A DNA stretch of 64,000 nt, taken from Lunularia cruciata (lineage: Eukaryota; Streptophyta; Marchantiopsida; Lunulariales; Lunulariaceae). The stretch spans positions 35,169,473 to 35,233,472 of the forward strand of contig OX419758.1 in the NCBI GenBank assembly GCA_948567375.1. The letters run 5' to 3'. The notes beneath the pieces were generated by a model. That model did no database searches and was not told the DNA's origin. It was given only the letters and a program-made list of their open reading frames with translations. Positions 44,880 to 56,125 of the stretch are shown here, in pieces. The translations under genes and the position numbers were made by a program. Positions within the stretch are counted from its first letter, which is position 1. Every line of letters begins with the position of its first letter.

Positions 44880-44957
44880 ACTGTAACTCTGTTGAGAGAA
44901 AGAGCCGATAAGGCTATCCTAACTCTATTGAAGTCGTATAAAGAATTGAGAAATTAG
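44880..44957 (+). pseudogene. 3' end of the viral capping enzyme gene beyond the Copia insertion
   Basis: Counting the duplicated ACTGT once, the frame that enters the Copia element from the left continues here for about 24 codons to TAG at 44,955-44,957. The segment contains an 'RERADK' motif, as expected for the last conserved guanylyltransferase motif in the OB-fold. This supports both the insertion site and the identity of the interrupted gene. The viral block ends within the next 150 bases, where aminoacylase pseudogene sequence begins. Confidence 0.65.
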
Positions 44958-45114
44958 CGAGAGAAGAACCTACCTCGTCGTTTTTACCATCTCATCGTTG
45001 CAGGCCGAAATCATCCCTTTTCTCGATGGGAGACAGGATTCGTCCAGAACCGAATTAGCCCCTTTCATGCTTTATCCCGATTGCAGCCTCTGCGTAGTTG
45101 GGGGCCCAACAGTC

Positions 45115-47538
45115 CCTACAGATCTCCATTGTGCATCGCTTCCATCAAATCACCTCTGTAGGACGTCAATTCTGTGAGGAGGTGATCGTGAACGCTTGTC
45201 CTTGCGAGGTACACACCTGCGTTCAGGTACTGTCGCCGCATACAAATACAAAGAGGGGAAGAGTCAGTAGTTGTGACGATGATCGATCTGCAATAAATCC
45301 GAAGGAGAATTTAACAGAAGGTATATCTTCCAAACCGGAAAAAGTACCTCCAAGGCTTTTGCTCAGCATGTAATACTTGCAAGGGTGCCCGAATGACGTA
45401 CCTCGTCGTTGCCATGAATTTGAACTTTTGATCTCGAAACAGGTTCGGACTTGAAGTCAGGAATGCTAAGGGCCCGAATATGACGAGCATCGGTCGCAGC
45501 GGAAAAGATGTTTTTTGGATCATTGAGAACATGCTCCTGATTCTTTCGCAGCCTTTGTTGTTAATCTCCACCAAGGACTTGAGGAATCCGCTAATGAAGC
45601 ACAAACTGCTGCACAAGGTTTCCAGATCTCCGTAAGTGGTTCGTGAAGCTAGCTTTCGAATTTCCTCTCGTAGACTACATGTCATATAATGTTTTCTTCA
45701 TACACCTGCTAACACCGGACGTTCATCCTGCATGTATATGCTTTGGTACAGTTGTTTGTTAGACTAGTCCTATTAAGCACGCACTCAAACACGCCATTTC
45801 AAGCAGCAGATACAAAAGTATTATGTAAGTCATCATCAATCTGTTCCTATGAATAGGTAACCATTCTTGAGAGGTACGATCGAGCAATGCTTTCTTCCCG
45901 TCCAACGCCGAAACACAAATACCAATGCTGTCCCTTCTGAGGCATGAACGTTTGACACATATACCTGAAATTTGCAAATTAGGAAAATTCTAGTCACCTG
46001 TAATTGTGATATGTAATCTTTGAGCTTTATCCTGACAACCAAATGTGAGATTGCTTCGATTCTCTCTATAGTAGTCTCTATCAAATACAAGAATAAGTAG
46101 ATGACGATTGAGATTCTGACATAAAATCATTACAGAAATCCAAGGTCTCCAAGGTCTGGTCGTGATCAGGATATGGGAAGCCTGTAAGTCCTAGACTACA
46201 GTGAGTATCACGGATCAAACTTACTACACATACTGCAAAGAAGAAAATTCAGAGCTCACCGTGTTTGAAGTACTTCCGGCGTTCAGTTAGGTGGGACTAA
46301 TGGACGTGAACTGTCTTTCCGGTGCCCCAGCAGCAAACTGGTTCAGTAGGGTCCTTCTATATTCCATCATGGGAGATATACTTTGTATGAGATTTCTACT
46401 GCACCATTTTCTATCTTTGTAGCTCCATCAGTGGGCCTGCCAAATGCCCTGATAGTCAGCCGCCCGCGGACCTGAAAAGTTAAACGTTCCACCTTGAATG
46501 TCAATCTGAGGAAAATCACTTGGTTTCTTGCATATGTGATTTCAACCAAATTCGCATCAATGTTTAGAAATGTTTAGAAAAACACCTTGCATGTCCAACG
46601 AGACATACAAGGTGGTGAGGATTAAACTTGATACATGAATGTGTGGAACCCCTCATTCGTTCAAGAAAGGTGTTATGATAGGCCTCCCCTTCAATTCGTG
46701 AGAGAATGTTGCGTGAATTCTAGACGCAGAGAAAATATGCAGGGCCAATAACGGTGGTTCTCACTTTGCACCGTTTTATATAAAACTCCCCTGCGCTTAT
46801 TCCTCCGTCCGGAGCGACTCCAACATTCAGATCAGTAGAATCAGTGGGATTCGCAAAATTTTTGCGAATTCCACTTATTCACTTATTCCGCTTATTCCAC
46901 TTCCTAAACTTATTCCTTCCTTTCCACCGGTTTCCCCGTCTGGACCGAAGATAAGATGGACTGAACGCAATACCACGAAAGATTGCTTCTTCAAGTTTCT
47001 TTAAGCTTTCAGGTACATCATCCATCGTATCTTGCGCTCCTATCGCTAAATTTCACCATTTCCATCCATGTATGCGCAGAAGGATCAGAGGTCCACAGTT
47101 CTGGTTCAGCTTGCACTACATCCGTTTATGAGTTCAAGAGGATGGATGGAAGGCTGGGGTTTGAGCCTTTCCATGTGACGATTAGAAAGGGCTTGTAGCA
47201 GAGACACCAAAACTGATTTCCTTCGCTTGAAGTAACCCCACGGAATGGACCATCTTGCGGAGATAAGCGACAGCACAACAGTAATCTGGATGAGGGTGAT
47301 CAGTCCTGATGCGCAGGTATCTTCGAAATCTATGGACAGCAAGGTCAGAATTTTGGATAGTGTTGTCACTGGTGGCAATACAGCCTGGTTCTGGGTTGCT
47401 CATAGCGGATAGGCTACATATACAAGTCTCCTCTCCATTTACAGATGCTCCGGTGGAGAGAATGAAGAAGCAAACGAGCACTGATGTCACTTTAGGGAAA
47501 CACATTCCGTTCAAAAATATTTCAGCACCTGTGCGCAC
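45115..47538 (-). pseudogene. Aminoacylase-1-like pseudogene, paralogue of 8.9-11.8 kb
   Basis: All five exons can be recognised. Exon 1 starts at 47,538 (signal peptide, 'ETCICS...PGC', 'RTDHPHPDYCCAVAYL') and its 3' part runs to about 46,790. Exon 2 is at about 46,475-46,290, exon 3 at about 45,967-45,840, exon 4 at about 45,600-45,395 ('RHIRALSIPDF') and exon 5 at about 45,235-45,115 ('QYLNAGVYLA'). The frame is lost at 47,182, and the metal-binding His codon of NSHTDVV has become a stop (NS*TDVV). Several further breaks follow. The exon plan equals that of the intact gene and the strand is the same, so it arose by DNA duplication and not by retrocopying. Confidence 0.8.
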
Positions 47539-48740
47539 CTCTGTATCGGCTCAACCAAGCACAAAACGATAACATCGATGATGAAGCGTTTATAAGAATG
47601 CGAGAAGTCGAGGAACAACTGTTGCAAGCAATGCAGCCTTTGGGAAAACTCGGGACATAACACTGTGCGATGCCATATTCTGGAGATGGAAAATTCTCTT
47701 ACTTTTGCCATATAGCATAGGAAACGATTCGAGATCGCATCCACAATTAACCAGTAAGGTAGAAATCTTGCACGCCATCTCGACATCTGCGAGGATTCCC
47801 AGCTGCGATTCTACGAGTCGCTCACCGCAAATCAGTCAAACCTGAATCGTCCTGTCTACCATCACTTGGGGTACACAGCTGTTAAGACTGCATTCCGAGA
47901 GATGTAATCTACAAGCTTACATGTATGTAGTTATGCACACTAGATAGTGCAAACTCTTACCAAGTTGTAAACAGAAAGTCCTTGAAGCAATGAAGTAGTG
48001 TCCTACACCCTTAGGAGGCATATGAATGGAGTCAAATGTGTCTGCTGAAGAAACATATGTTTATAGATGGAGTCAAAAATGCCTGCTGAAGAAACAGGGG
48101 TGAAGTACTGGGTGGCTTGAATGCCATATGCCGTATCAATTACTCAAATGTCCATCCGGACCTAAACCGGTGTCTCTTGTAGAAACTGCAAACTAAACTG
48201 ACCTTCTAAAGTCAATTTGGATTAATTTCTGCTTCCCAGGCATGATCTGTATGAATATTTTAAAAACGGAGCTCCTACGAGAAAGGTATACCTGAAGGAG
48301 GTATTCTACGAAACTAGTATTAGCCCCGTGCATGATGCACATGGCGAAAAGGACCCTCTTAAATATATATCGTCTTTCTCCCCACCCTTTCTCACCGTCT
48401 CCAAAAACAATTCCATCCATCGTCTCTCTCGATCCGTTGTCTTGCGCCACCTATGTAGTATCACCCAATGTCTTCGTCTCTACATATAATTGCGTCCAAG
48501 ATCCCCATCCGTTGTCCCCGTACCGGGAACACTTCCGTCCCCCGTCCTCTAGGTACCTACTCTAGTAGACGACCATCACCTCTTAGAGGTAAGTAGGTTT
48601 TGGGTAATTTAAAACCTCTTACCAAAAACTCTGGTAAGCCTTCAGTTTCAGAATTTGTGTGATATACATCATCTAAGTTATATTACTTTACCTTTAAAAA
48701 TGGATAAGATGTGGTTTAGATCTGGTGTGATTCTCAACTA
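47539..48740. other. Intergenic region between the aminoacylase pseudogene and Gypsy B
   Basis: No recognisable gene. Short ORFs at 47,590-47,786 and 48,193-48,565 have no domain. CTTAAATATATATCG at about 48,357 is TATA-like. No 3' LTR of Gypsy B was detected here, so that element is probably truncated near 48,740. Confidence 0.4.
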
Positions 48741-48759
48741 ATAAGGAGAGAAGTATGCT

Positions 48760-49320
48760 AAGGAGGCTTGTCGGCTGAACCGATAGCCCATGGCCAACCA
48801 AGGTAATTGGAGATCCCAATTTCACAAGTGGCCTCTTTGCAAACCATACTTTTACAATCTTCTCTTTGTCGTTTGAACCACTCTCTTTGCTAAGTCATTT
48901 GCCTTAGGGTGATCTCAAGATGTAGTACAATGATCAATCAAAGTCTTGTCATACAAGACTTGAAACTCCCCCAAGCACTCTATACCCTGATCAGTCAAAA
49001 CCTCAGCTGGTACACCAAAATGGTTAAGAACTTGATCCAAGAATGAGTAAGTTGTCACTTCACTAGACTTGTCAAGAAGTACCACCAACTCAATCCACTT
49101 GGAGAAGTTCTCCACCATCACCAAAACATACCGATGATATCCCACAGACAGTGGTAAAGTTCAAACAAAGTCCAAACTCCAATGGTAACCCAATCTCATG
49201 AGTGTAATGGGTGTAACTATGACGTAGGAGCATTGAATGATGCTCTAACTTGGTCACAAACCACACATCTAGCAACAAACTATTGTACCCTAGTTTGCAT
49301 AGTTCGCCACCAATAATCAC
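48760..49320 (-). pseudogene. Gypsy B integrase
   Basis: Frames from 49,320 and 49,145 give the integrase core with 'VMVENFSKWIELVVL' and 'LTDQGIECLGEFQVL', the second carrying a catalytic Asp. The Glu region ('DHPKANDLAKRVVQTTKRRL', where the family has A-E) follows a stop at 48,914 and has Lys at the Glu position. The protein would insert element cDNA. It is broken and its C-terminus fades out near 48,740. Confidence 0.75.
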
Positions 49321-49886
49321 TTTGGAGTAAGCTATATATATGTTTTACTCCAAAATGTCCTACTTCCTCATGAGCATGACAAACCAACAGTGGTCTTTGA
49401 GATGGAAGTGGTACTACTCGCATTCTACCATCTTCCCATACACAAAAAGGTGTCTGCCCTCCAATCTGAATAGTCTGTCTTGCTGAAGGACATGATCTCT
49501 CTCCTTTGCCCCAACTATGCCACCCACAAGACTAGTGCAAAGATATCCATCACTAAGAAGTCACCATGAATGTCTAGCTGAACTATACCAATATCTTCAC
49601 TCTTTGGACCTATGACCTCAATAACTCCTCATGTATGAATTGAGAGAGATACCACCAAAGCCTCAGAAAATATACACAGAAAGGCCAATGCATGCCAACC
49701 AAGCACCATCTCCTCATCTGTCTCACCATGCCAATGTGCTTTGGTCCAATCCTACTGGTTGGGACATAGGTTTCTACTCAATCTATTTGCATCACGATTC
49801 ACCACTCTAGGTCTGTGAATAATCATGAAATTTTACTCTTGTAAAATCAGAGTCCATTGTGCAAGCTCCCTTGAAAGCTTACCAGA

Positions 49887-50985
49887 CTACATCAACCACT
49901 TCAGCGGCTGATGATGAGTGATGAGAGTGAAGGGGTTACCAAATAGGTAACATAAAAAATGTGCTATTGCCCAAATTGTTGCTAAGCACTCTCCCTCATA
50001 TGAACTATACTTCACCTCTGCTGAATTGTTGGAGCGACTAGCATAGGCCACCACAAACTCCTTCCCCTCATCATCATGTTGGGTAAGCACCACTCCAAGC
50101 CCCAACATAATCCAATCAATATGAACCTGAAATGGTAGTCCTCTAATCCGTCTCCTCAAAATAGGAGCAAATGTCAACCTCTCCTTGAGCTCTACAAAAG
50201 CTCTCTCTTGCTCATCTCCCCAACACCACTCTTGTGTAAGCTTGGTCAGCTTTGTCAAGGCCTTGGCAATGGCACTAAATCCTCTAACATAAAGGTGATA
50301 GAAGTTCACCAACCCAAGGAATGCTCGCACTCTGCTCACATCCGTAGGCCAAGGAATATGTGCAATAGCCTCCACCTTGGTCTGTTGAACACCAAGTCCT
50401 CAGAGGTAGATAGTGTGACCCAAATACTCAACCTACTCATGGAAGAACCTACACTTCCCAAGATCTAATTTGAGTCCATGAGATCTCAACCTCTCAAACA
50501 CCTCCAACAATTGTCTCTCATGCTCCTCCACAGTAGTGTTATAGACCAAAATGTCATCAATATAGCACCAAGCAAAATCCAATCCAACAAGGATCCTATC
50601 CATGACCCTCTGGAACTTGGCAAGAGTGTTCTTTAACCCAAAAAATAAGAATCTCCATTAATATAACACATCTTTGCCATGAGGATCAATATTCCAGAAT
50701 GTTATCTTGGACTTGTCCTCCTCTTTGATCGGCAATTGATGATATCTCGCTTGCGGATCCACAATACTGAAGACCTTTGCATGCCCAATCACATCAAAAG
50801 TTTCCTCTAGTGTAGGCCTGGCATACCAATCAGCCCTAGTCTATCGGTTGATAGGACGGTAATCTCCACACATCCGCCTATCTATGTAGTTGCCATGCAT
50901 ATCCTTCTTGGCTGGCATTATTGTAGTTGATGCATACTCTCCATGTGAGATCTCCACCAAACTAGCCTTAAAAAGGTCTTTATTT
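49887..50985 (-). pseudogene. Gypsy B reverse transcriptase and RNase H
   Basis: From about 50,985: 'MPAKKDMHGNYIDRRMCGDYR', a 'TLEETFDVIG' stretch, 'FSIVDPQARYHQLPI' (motif A), 'FFGLKNTLAKFQRVMD', and catalytic YIDD in WCYIDDILVYN (about 50,545-50,580). Then come the thumb and connection ('VRAFLGLVNFYHLYVRGFS') and the RNase H start with 'YSSYEGECLATIWA'. Stops interrupt it near 50,870, 50,660, 50,435 and 50,400. The motif set is standard for Ty3/Gypsy pol. Confidence 0.85.
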
Positions 50986-51227
50986 TAGCTCTAAATCAAT
51001 GTCTTCTCCATGTCACTATAGCAGTAAGGACATCAGAAAATTGGTGTATTGCCAGTAAGCTCAATCCATATACCAGGTCCTTTCATAGCACTTAAATCCT
51101 TCATATTGAAGGTGAAACAACTCATGTAGCTCCTCATGAATCTCCAAACTCTCTATCTTTCCTCTCTTGTAAGCTTGGGTCCAAGATTTGGCTCTCCCAA
51201 ATATCCTCTATAACTATCGTAAGAGTG

Positions 51228-52511
51228 GAAGATATATTGACTGGTTGCTACACAGGGCACTTGGGAGCAGTAGTGTCATGCTCCTAACCACTAGAGGTCC
51301 CAACCTTTGTGTGAAAACTCCTTCCACTCTGGCTGCAAGCTCCACACGTCCTCTAGCTGCATCCCAAGTGGACCAAGGGTGTAATCTAAGTAGCCCACGC
51401 TCACCTGGATGGACTCCAAGTAGACCACTCTTCCTAGTAGCTATTGGTTGTGTCCCAAGAATACCATGTACACACGATCCATCGCTCCCAACATGTGCTT
51501 GAATCATCTTGATAGGCACACGGCTCACAAGTGTCCCAGTGGTGATGCCTATCAAGTGCATTTTACGCTGCTCTACTAAGCCAAGGCTCACAATCCATGT
51601 CAAACAATGCAGGTCCATAGCTTGACCTAACACTTGACGCTTGAATCCCTCTAACACTATTGGAATATGGGTAATACTAGTGCAAAAACCCATTGCCTGC
51701 TCTCTCTCATCAAAGTTGGGCTCCACCAACTACTATAAATGTGAGTCCCAAACAAGTCAAGGTCCTCCCTCTAGATAAGCATGAGAGCATGGGAAAATCA
51801 TGATTGTGGGAAATATGGCTCTAGGCTATCCAAATACGTTCACCACTAACCATAGGTGATAATGCTACATGCTAAGAGTTGAAGACGTATTGATTGGCTG
51901 CTACATTGGGCACTTGGGAGAAGTAGTGTCATGCTCCTAACCACAAGAGGTCCCAACCTTTGGATGAAAACTCCTTCCACTCTGGCTGCAAGCTCCACAC
52001 GTCCTCTAGCTGCATCCCAAGTGGACCAAGGGTGTAATCCAAGTAGCCCATGCTCACCTGGATGGATTCCAAGTAGACCACTCTTCCTAGTAGCTAAAGG
52101 TTGTGTCCCAAGAATACCATGTCCACTTGATCCATTGCCCCTAACATGTGCCTAAATTGCCTCGATAAGCATAGGGCTCACAAGTGTCCCAGTGGTGATG
52201 CCTATCAAGTGCATTTTAGGCTGCTCTACCAAGCCAAGGCTCACAATCCATGTCAAACAATTTAGGTCCACAGCTTGACCTAACACTTGACGCTTGAATC
52301 CCTTTAACACTATGGAATATCGGTAATATTGGTGCAAAAACCCATTGCCCACTCTCTCTCATCAACGTTGGGCTCCTCCAACTGTTATAAATGTGAATCC
52401 CAAACAAGTCAAGGTCCTCCCTCTTGATAAGCATGAGAGCATGGGAAAATCATGAGTGGGAGAAATGTGGCTCTAGGCTATCCAAATAGGTTCACCACTA
52501 CCATAGGTGAC
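51228..52511. repeat. Diverged tandem duplication of about 653 bp inside Gypsy B
   Basis: Units at 51,228-51,863 and 51,881-52,511 are collinear. Each has GGGCACTTGGGAG(C/A)AGTAGT, CACACGTCCTCTAGCTGCAT, CAAGTGCATTTTA(C/G)GCTGC and GGCTCTAGGCTATCCAAATA. It lies between the methyltransferase-like and RT segments. The coding sense (minus) shows no recognised domain, so the ancestral element carried one linker unit here. Confidence 0.85.
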
Positions 52512-52559
52512 CTATCAATCACTACCACCATCTAAGACTGACGCCCAACATCTAAGATG

Positions 52560-53300
52560 TCATCAACAATGATGTTGAATCTCATCATAAGCACATTGTA
52601 AAACCTCTCTGGGTAGGAGGTTCATCCACCAAAGATGAAGACGATGAGCCCGTGATCCAACTCTGGTTGCATCTAACAATACATCATGTCACATCCAAGA
52701 ATGGACTTGATGTGTACTTGCCACCACTCTGGTGCAAGAATCACCCATCAAGGGAGCATTCTCTAAAAGGTAAGCTTGAGAAAGGAGTTGATGAACTTGG
52801 AGATGTCATAGTACCCGTAATATCTCCTAAAACACACTAAAACAAGGATAATGAAGACCCAAACCTTGGCTAGCACATGTATGTCCCTAACATGGCCATC
52901 CAAAAATCACCAAGTGAAAAGGCCCATGTCTCTCCAGATCATGCGCCCCCAGTAAGGAAATGTCTACTAGTAGGGCCTTCTGGTAACCTCTGACTGCTGA
53001 CATTGGTAATAACTCAAGATACCGGTAGGCCAAGTATGCCACATGATATAGAGAGACTTGCCTAGCAGTCTCATCTCTCTCTACATACAAGTACCTTTTT
53101 ACTTGTATACCCACCTATAATACTGCAGCTAGTCCGGTGCTAATTCCACCAAACAACTCCAATAGATACATCCCCTCTATTGGATACTGCCAAGCAATGA
53201 GTGTGGTATCCAGAGGTGTCAAAGTAATCAACTTTGGAGGCTCATCCTTATACTCATCTCGTAATGGTACGAAGGCTTCACTCCAAGCATGCTGCTGCAA
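52560..53300 (-). pseudogene. C5 DNA-methyltransferase-like domain in the Gypsy B polyprotein
   Basis: Reading leftwards from 53,300: 'LLELFGGISTGLAAVL' (53,160-53,118) matches cytosine-C5-methyltransferase motif I, the AdoMet site. 'RYLYVERDETARQV' looks like motif II. 'HLVIFGWPC' followed by a stop (52,910-52,887) is motif IV, where the catalytic Cys sits in P-C-Q. 'YLLENAPLMGDS' (about 52,780-52,745) resembles motif VI (E-N-V). 'DATRVGSRAHRL' (about 52,670-52,635) resembles the distal region. Both stops (53,115-53,117 and after GWPC) fall where Gln (CAG) is expected. The active form would methylate DNA cytosines; this copy is dead. Methyltransferase genes captured by retroelements are known in some algae and protists. 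Confidence 0.65.
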
Positions 53301-53755
53301 TGCCTCCTCTAAACTTCACAATGGAACATCCAAGGTGGATGGAACAATCCCATTCATACTCCAAATCTGAGTGATCTCCTCTGGTCTTGGAGTATTGTTT
53401 GCATGGGCGTTTCTCTCCAACAAGTCACCAAGCCAAGTAACTGCACAACTGAAAGCTAAAACTGATGTTGCCATGGTCTCGGACTGTAGTGAGTCAAGAC
53501 TACCACTACTGAAGCATACAGGTAGGCAACATACCCATCCCTCACCAGACTGCCAACTTGGTCTATAAGAGGTTGTCTCCTCCTAATAGTCATGTTGACC
53601 CATGGGGTATAACCTTGCTCCTCCAACTAGCACATCATATGACTCAGCTATTGTCGCAATAGCCTAAGCTCTCACCATCGGGCTATCAATTGGATGACCA
53701 AGTAGAACCTAGACAACAAGCTCCCCATGTGTGATGTACCGTGTCAAATCTCCAC
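53301..53755 (-). pseudogene. Gypsy B linker between protease and methyltransferase-like segment
   Basis: No domain was recognised in the minus-strand frames. The segment lies between the protease (ending about 53,756) and the motif I region, and shares the decayed coding character of the element. Confidence 0.4.
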
Positions 53756-54232
53756 CTAGAGATGTTTGGATCTGAAATGGACACCTCTCCACATTGGTCT
53801 TCTGTACCTCCAGACCAACTCCTTAGCCTTCCCCAACAGAAGGAGTTGCGCACCAGAGTCTAACAAGACTCTTTGTGGTGTATAGACCTTCCCTGAAGGT
53901 CCCACCAAATGGAAAATGGTCTTTTGGTTATCCAATAGGACAACACCAGGTGTGAACCATGCTCTCTCAAAGGCCGGTCTAGTTGGCAACTCCTCCAATC
54001 TAGCCGTTGTTGTATGCCATAAACCACTGGTCACTAAATGGATCCCATGCTCCTCAACCAAGTCAACTCCACTATCAACCACCTCTACTCGAGTAGTAGG
54101 AACCGCATCGTCCCTACTCTTACAAAGGGTGGTAGCCAACTTAAACATTGGGACTAGGTCAACTCCCAATGTAAACATGTCACTAATTGAAAATAAAGGG
54201 CACCGCATAATCAGTTGAGCTACCCCCAACAC
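53756..54232 (-). pseudogene. Gypsy B protease region
   Basis: The 158-residue frame ends with 'RVLLDSGAQLLLLGKAKEL' (about 53,865-53,810), the D-S-G-A core of a retroviral-type aspartic protease that would cut the polyprotein. The N-terminal part ('FSISDMFTLGVD', 'PTRPAFERAW') is shared with Gypsy A at 1-330, which is cut by the window just before its protease. The frame itself is open, but the surrounding gag is not. Confidence 0.7.
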
Positions 54233-54489
54233 ATGCTAGACTCAGTTTGTGTAGTAGCAGGTGGTTGACTAGCAAGTAGTCTATCATGCACTCCATCACC
54301 ACCTACCACATTCATATTGGGACATCTAGGAGCCATGGATATTATCTACAATGCCTCATATAGTATGAAAGACCAACGGAGACTAACCTATTTCCCAACC
54401 TCTCCTCTTTGTGGGTCCAACTCCATTGATGATCCTCTAGGCTCTGGAGCACGTATTGCACTCCTAATCATTGTTGTAGATGAATCCAC

Positions 54490-55875
54490 CTATGTTGCTC
54501 CGCACATGAAGTCCAAAGTATCTCTATCACTAGCATATAAGGTGGAAGCCTCAACACTCAAATTTGATCTCCTATAAGCAATAGCCATATTAGCCAATCT
54601 CTGCTCCAACTGCTCAATCCGAGTAGCCATTGTTGTATCAGAAGTAAGGGCAAGTACCGCACCTCTACTAGGTGTAGATCCTCTACCATCTTGTTCTCCA
54701 TGAACTAGAGCTCCTCTACTACCTTCCATAGCGGCACTACCACTCCGTAACTCCGAGTGTAGGTCAAAGCACCAATCACTAGTGTGACCAAATCCGAGAC
54801 AATGCTCACACTATCTATGTGCTGGTTGTGATGCATCAAAGGCATCAGTTACATTCCACTAAGTACTCTCTCTCCTATGGTGAGGTCCACCACAAGTCCA
54901 ATAAGCAACACCACCACTCACTGGCTGTTGTTGACCTGAAAATGAAGGTAAGGGTCTAGCTCCACTAGGCCTTCCACTCACTCTATAGGATCTGGGCTGT
55001 CCACCCTATCCTTGAAAACCAACTAGGCATGGTGCACTATGTTGCACTCTAGAAGAAGTAACAACTGTGGATGAGGTCTCCCTACCAAATCCAAAGGTCA
55101 CCACCTTCTCCTCCACCATGTTGAGCTCAATACGCTTAGCCAAACCAAAGACCACTGCCAAAGTAGCCTATAACAACGTAGCATCACAAACTCTATGTTG
55201 CAACTCCTTGTCCAGTATCCCATACCAAAATTGGCCTGTCTGGACCTCAATAGCTCCATGAGTGAAATAGATCAACCGCCTCATACGAGTGTATGCCTTG
55301 CGTAGGCTCATTCTAGTCTTCCATTGGAACTCTTGCAAGCTCCTCAAATTGTTAGTTCGCACTCCTTGGTAGTTCTGCCTCAAACACTGGAAGAACTCCA
55401 CCAACGGGTTAAACCTTGGTACCACACCACCTCCTACAGTGGTACCTCCACTCGTGATAGCACTATCTCCAGCTAGTGCACCTCCACTAGCTCCACCAAT
55501 ACTACTCAAGCTAGAACTTGTAGGTATAGCCAATCTACTCTTGGCAACCGAGCTTGAAGTGACGGAGACATAATTCAGAGACCAATATTGTCTCCATAAC
55601 TCAATCTCCTCCAAATGAGCTCTCCTAAACTCATGGTCATCCATAGTCATCCATTGGTGGACCCTCTAAATGTTAAAACAACCTCTTCCATGCCATGAAG
55701 GGTGTAAACAAAGTTGGGTTCTACATCTACTACAGATCACACCAACTATCAAACTCTTGGATGAAGTCATCCAACTCAATGGTACCCATTGTACTAGAGT
55801 AATGCCTAAGGCCTTTGGAGGCCCCATAAATCTTGTCTTTGTCCCACAACAATAGTGCAGATACGCCGAGTGCAC
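54490..55875 (-). pseudogene. Gypsy B gag, broken
   Basis: Collinear with copy A gag. Pieces at 55,875-55,666, 55,650-55,168 and 54,729-54,490 carry the capsid ('EELWRQYW'-type segment, 'RSLQEFQWKTRMSL') and the C-terminal 'RIEQLEQRLANM'. The first Cys of the zinc knuckle has changed (YWTCGGPHH at about 54,900 where copy A has CWTCGGPHH). A short duplication near 55,635-55,650 and several stops break the frame. Confidence 0.72.
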
Positions 55876-56125
55876 TCTCCACTGAATCAGCTCCTTTGTT
55901 GAACTTCAACTCAACTTCAATCTCCTCTTTCACTAGGACTTGAGATACATGCTGATACCGAGTACCAATTTGAGTAAACCCATTGTGTATTGCAAGACTA
56001 ACTCTTTTGGAATCCCAAAGAACTCTGTCATGACAAAGTAACCACAATTGCAACCACAAACCGGAACCACAAACTATAACCGCAAGTACCTCACAAATTG
56101 CCAACACCAATTGAGCACCACCAAG

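Noticed and set aside
47539..48740. 3' LTR of Gypsy B
   Set aside because: No stretch resembling 56,126-56,831 or 3,195-3,906 was found, so the element is treated as truncated.
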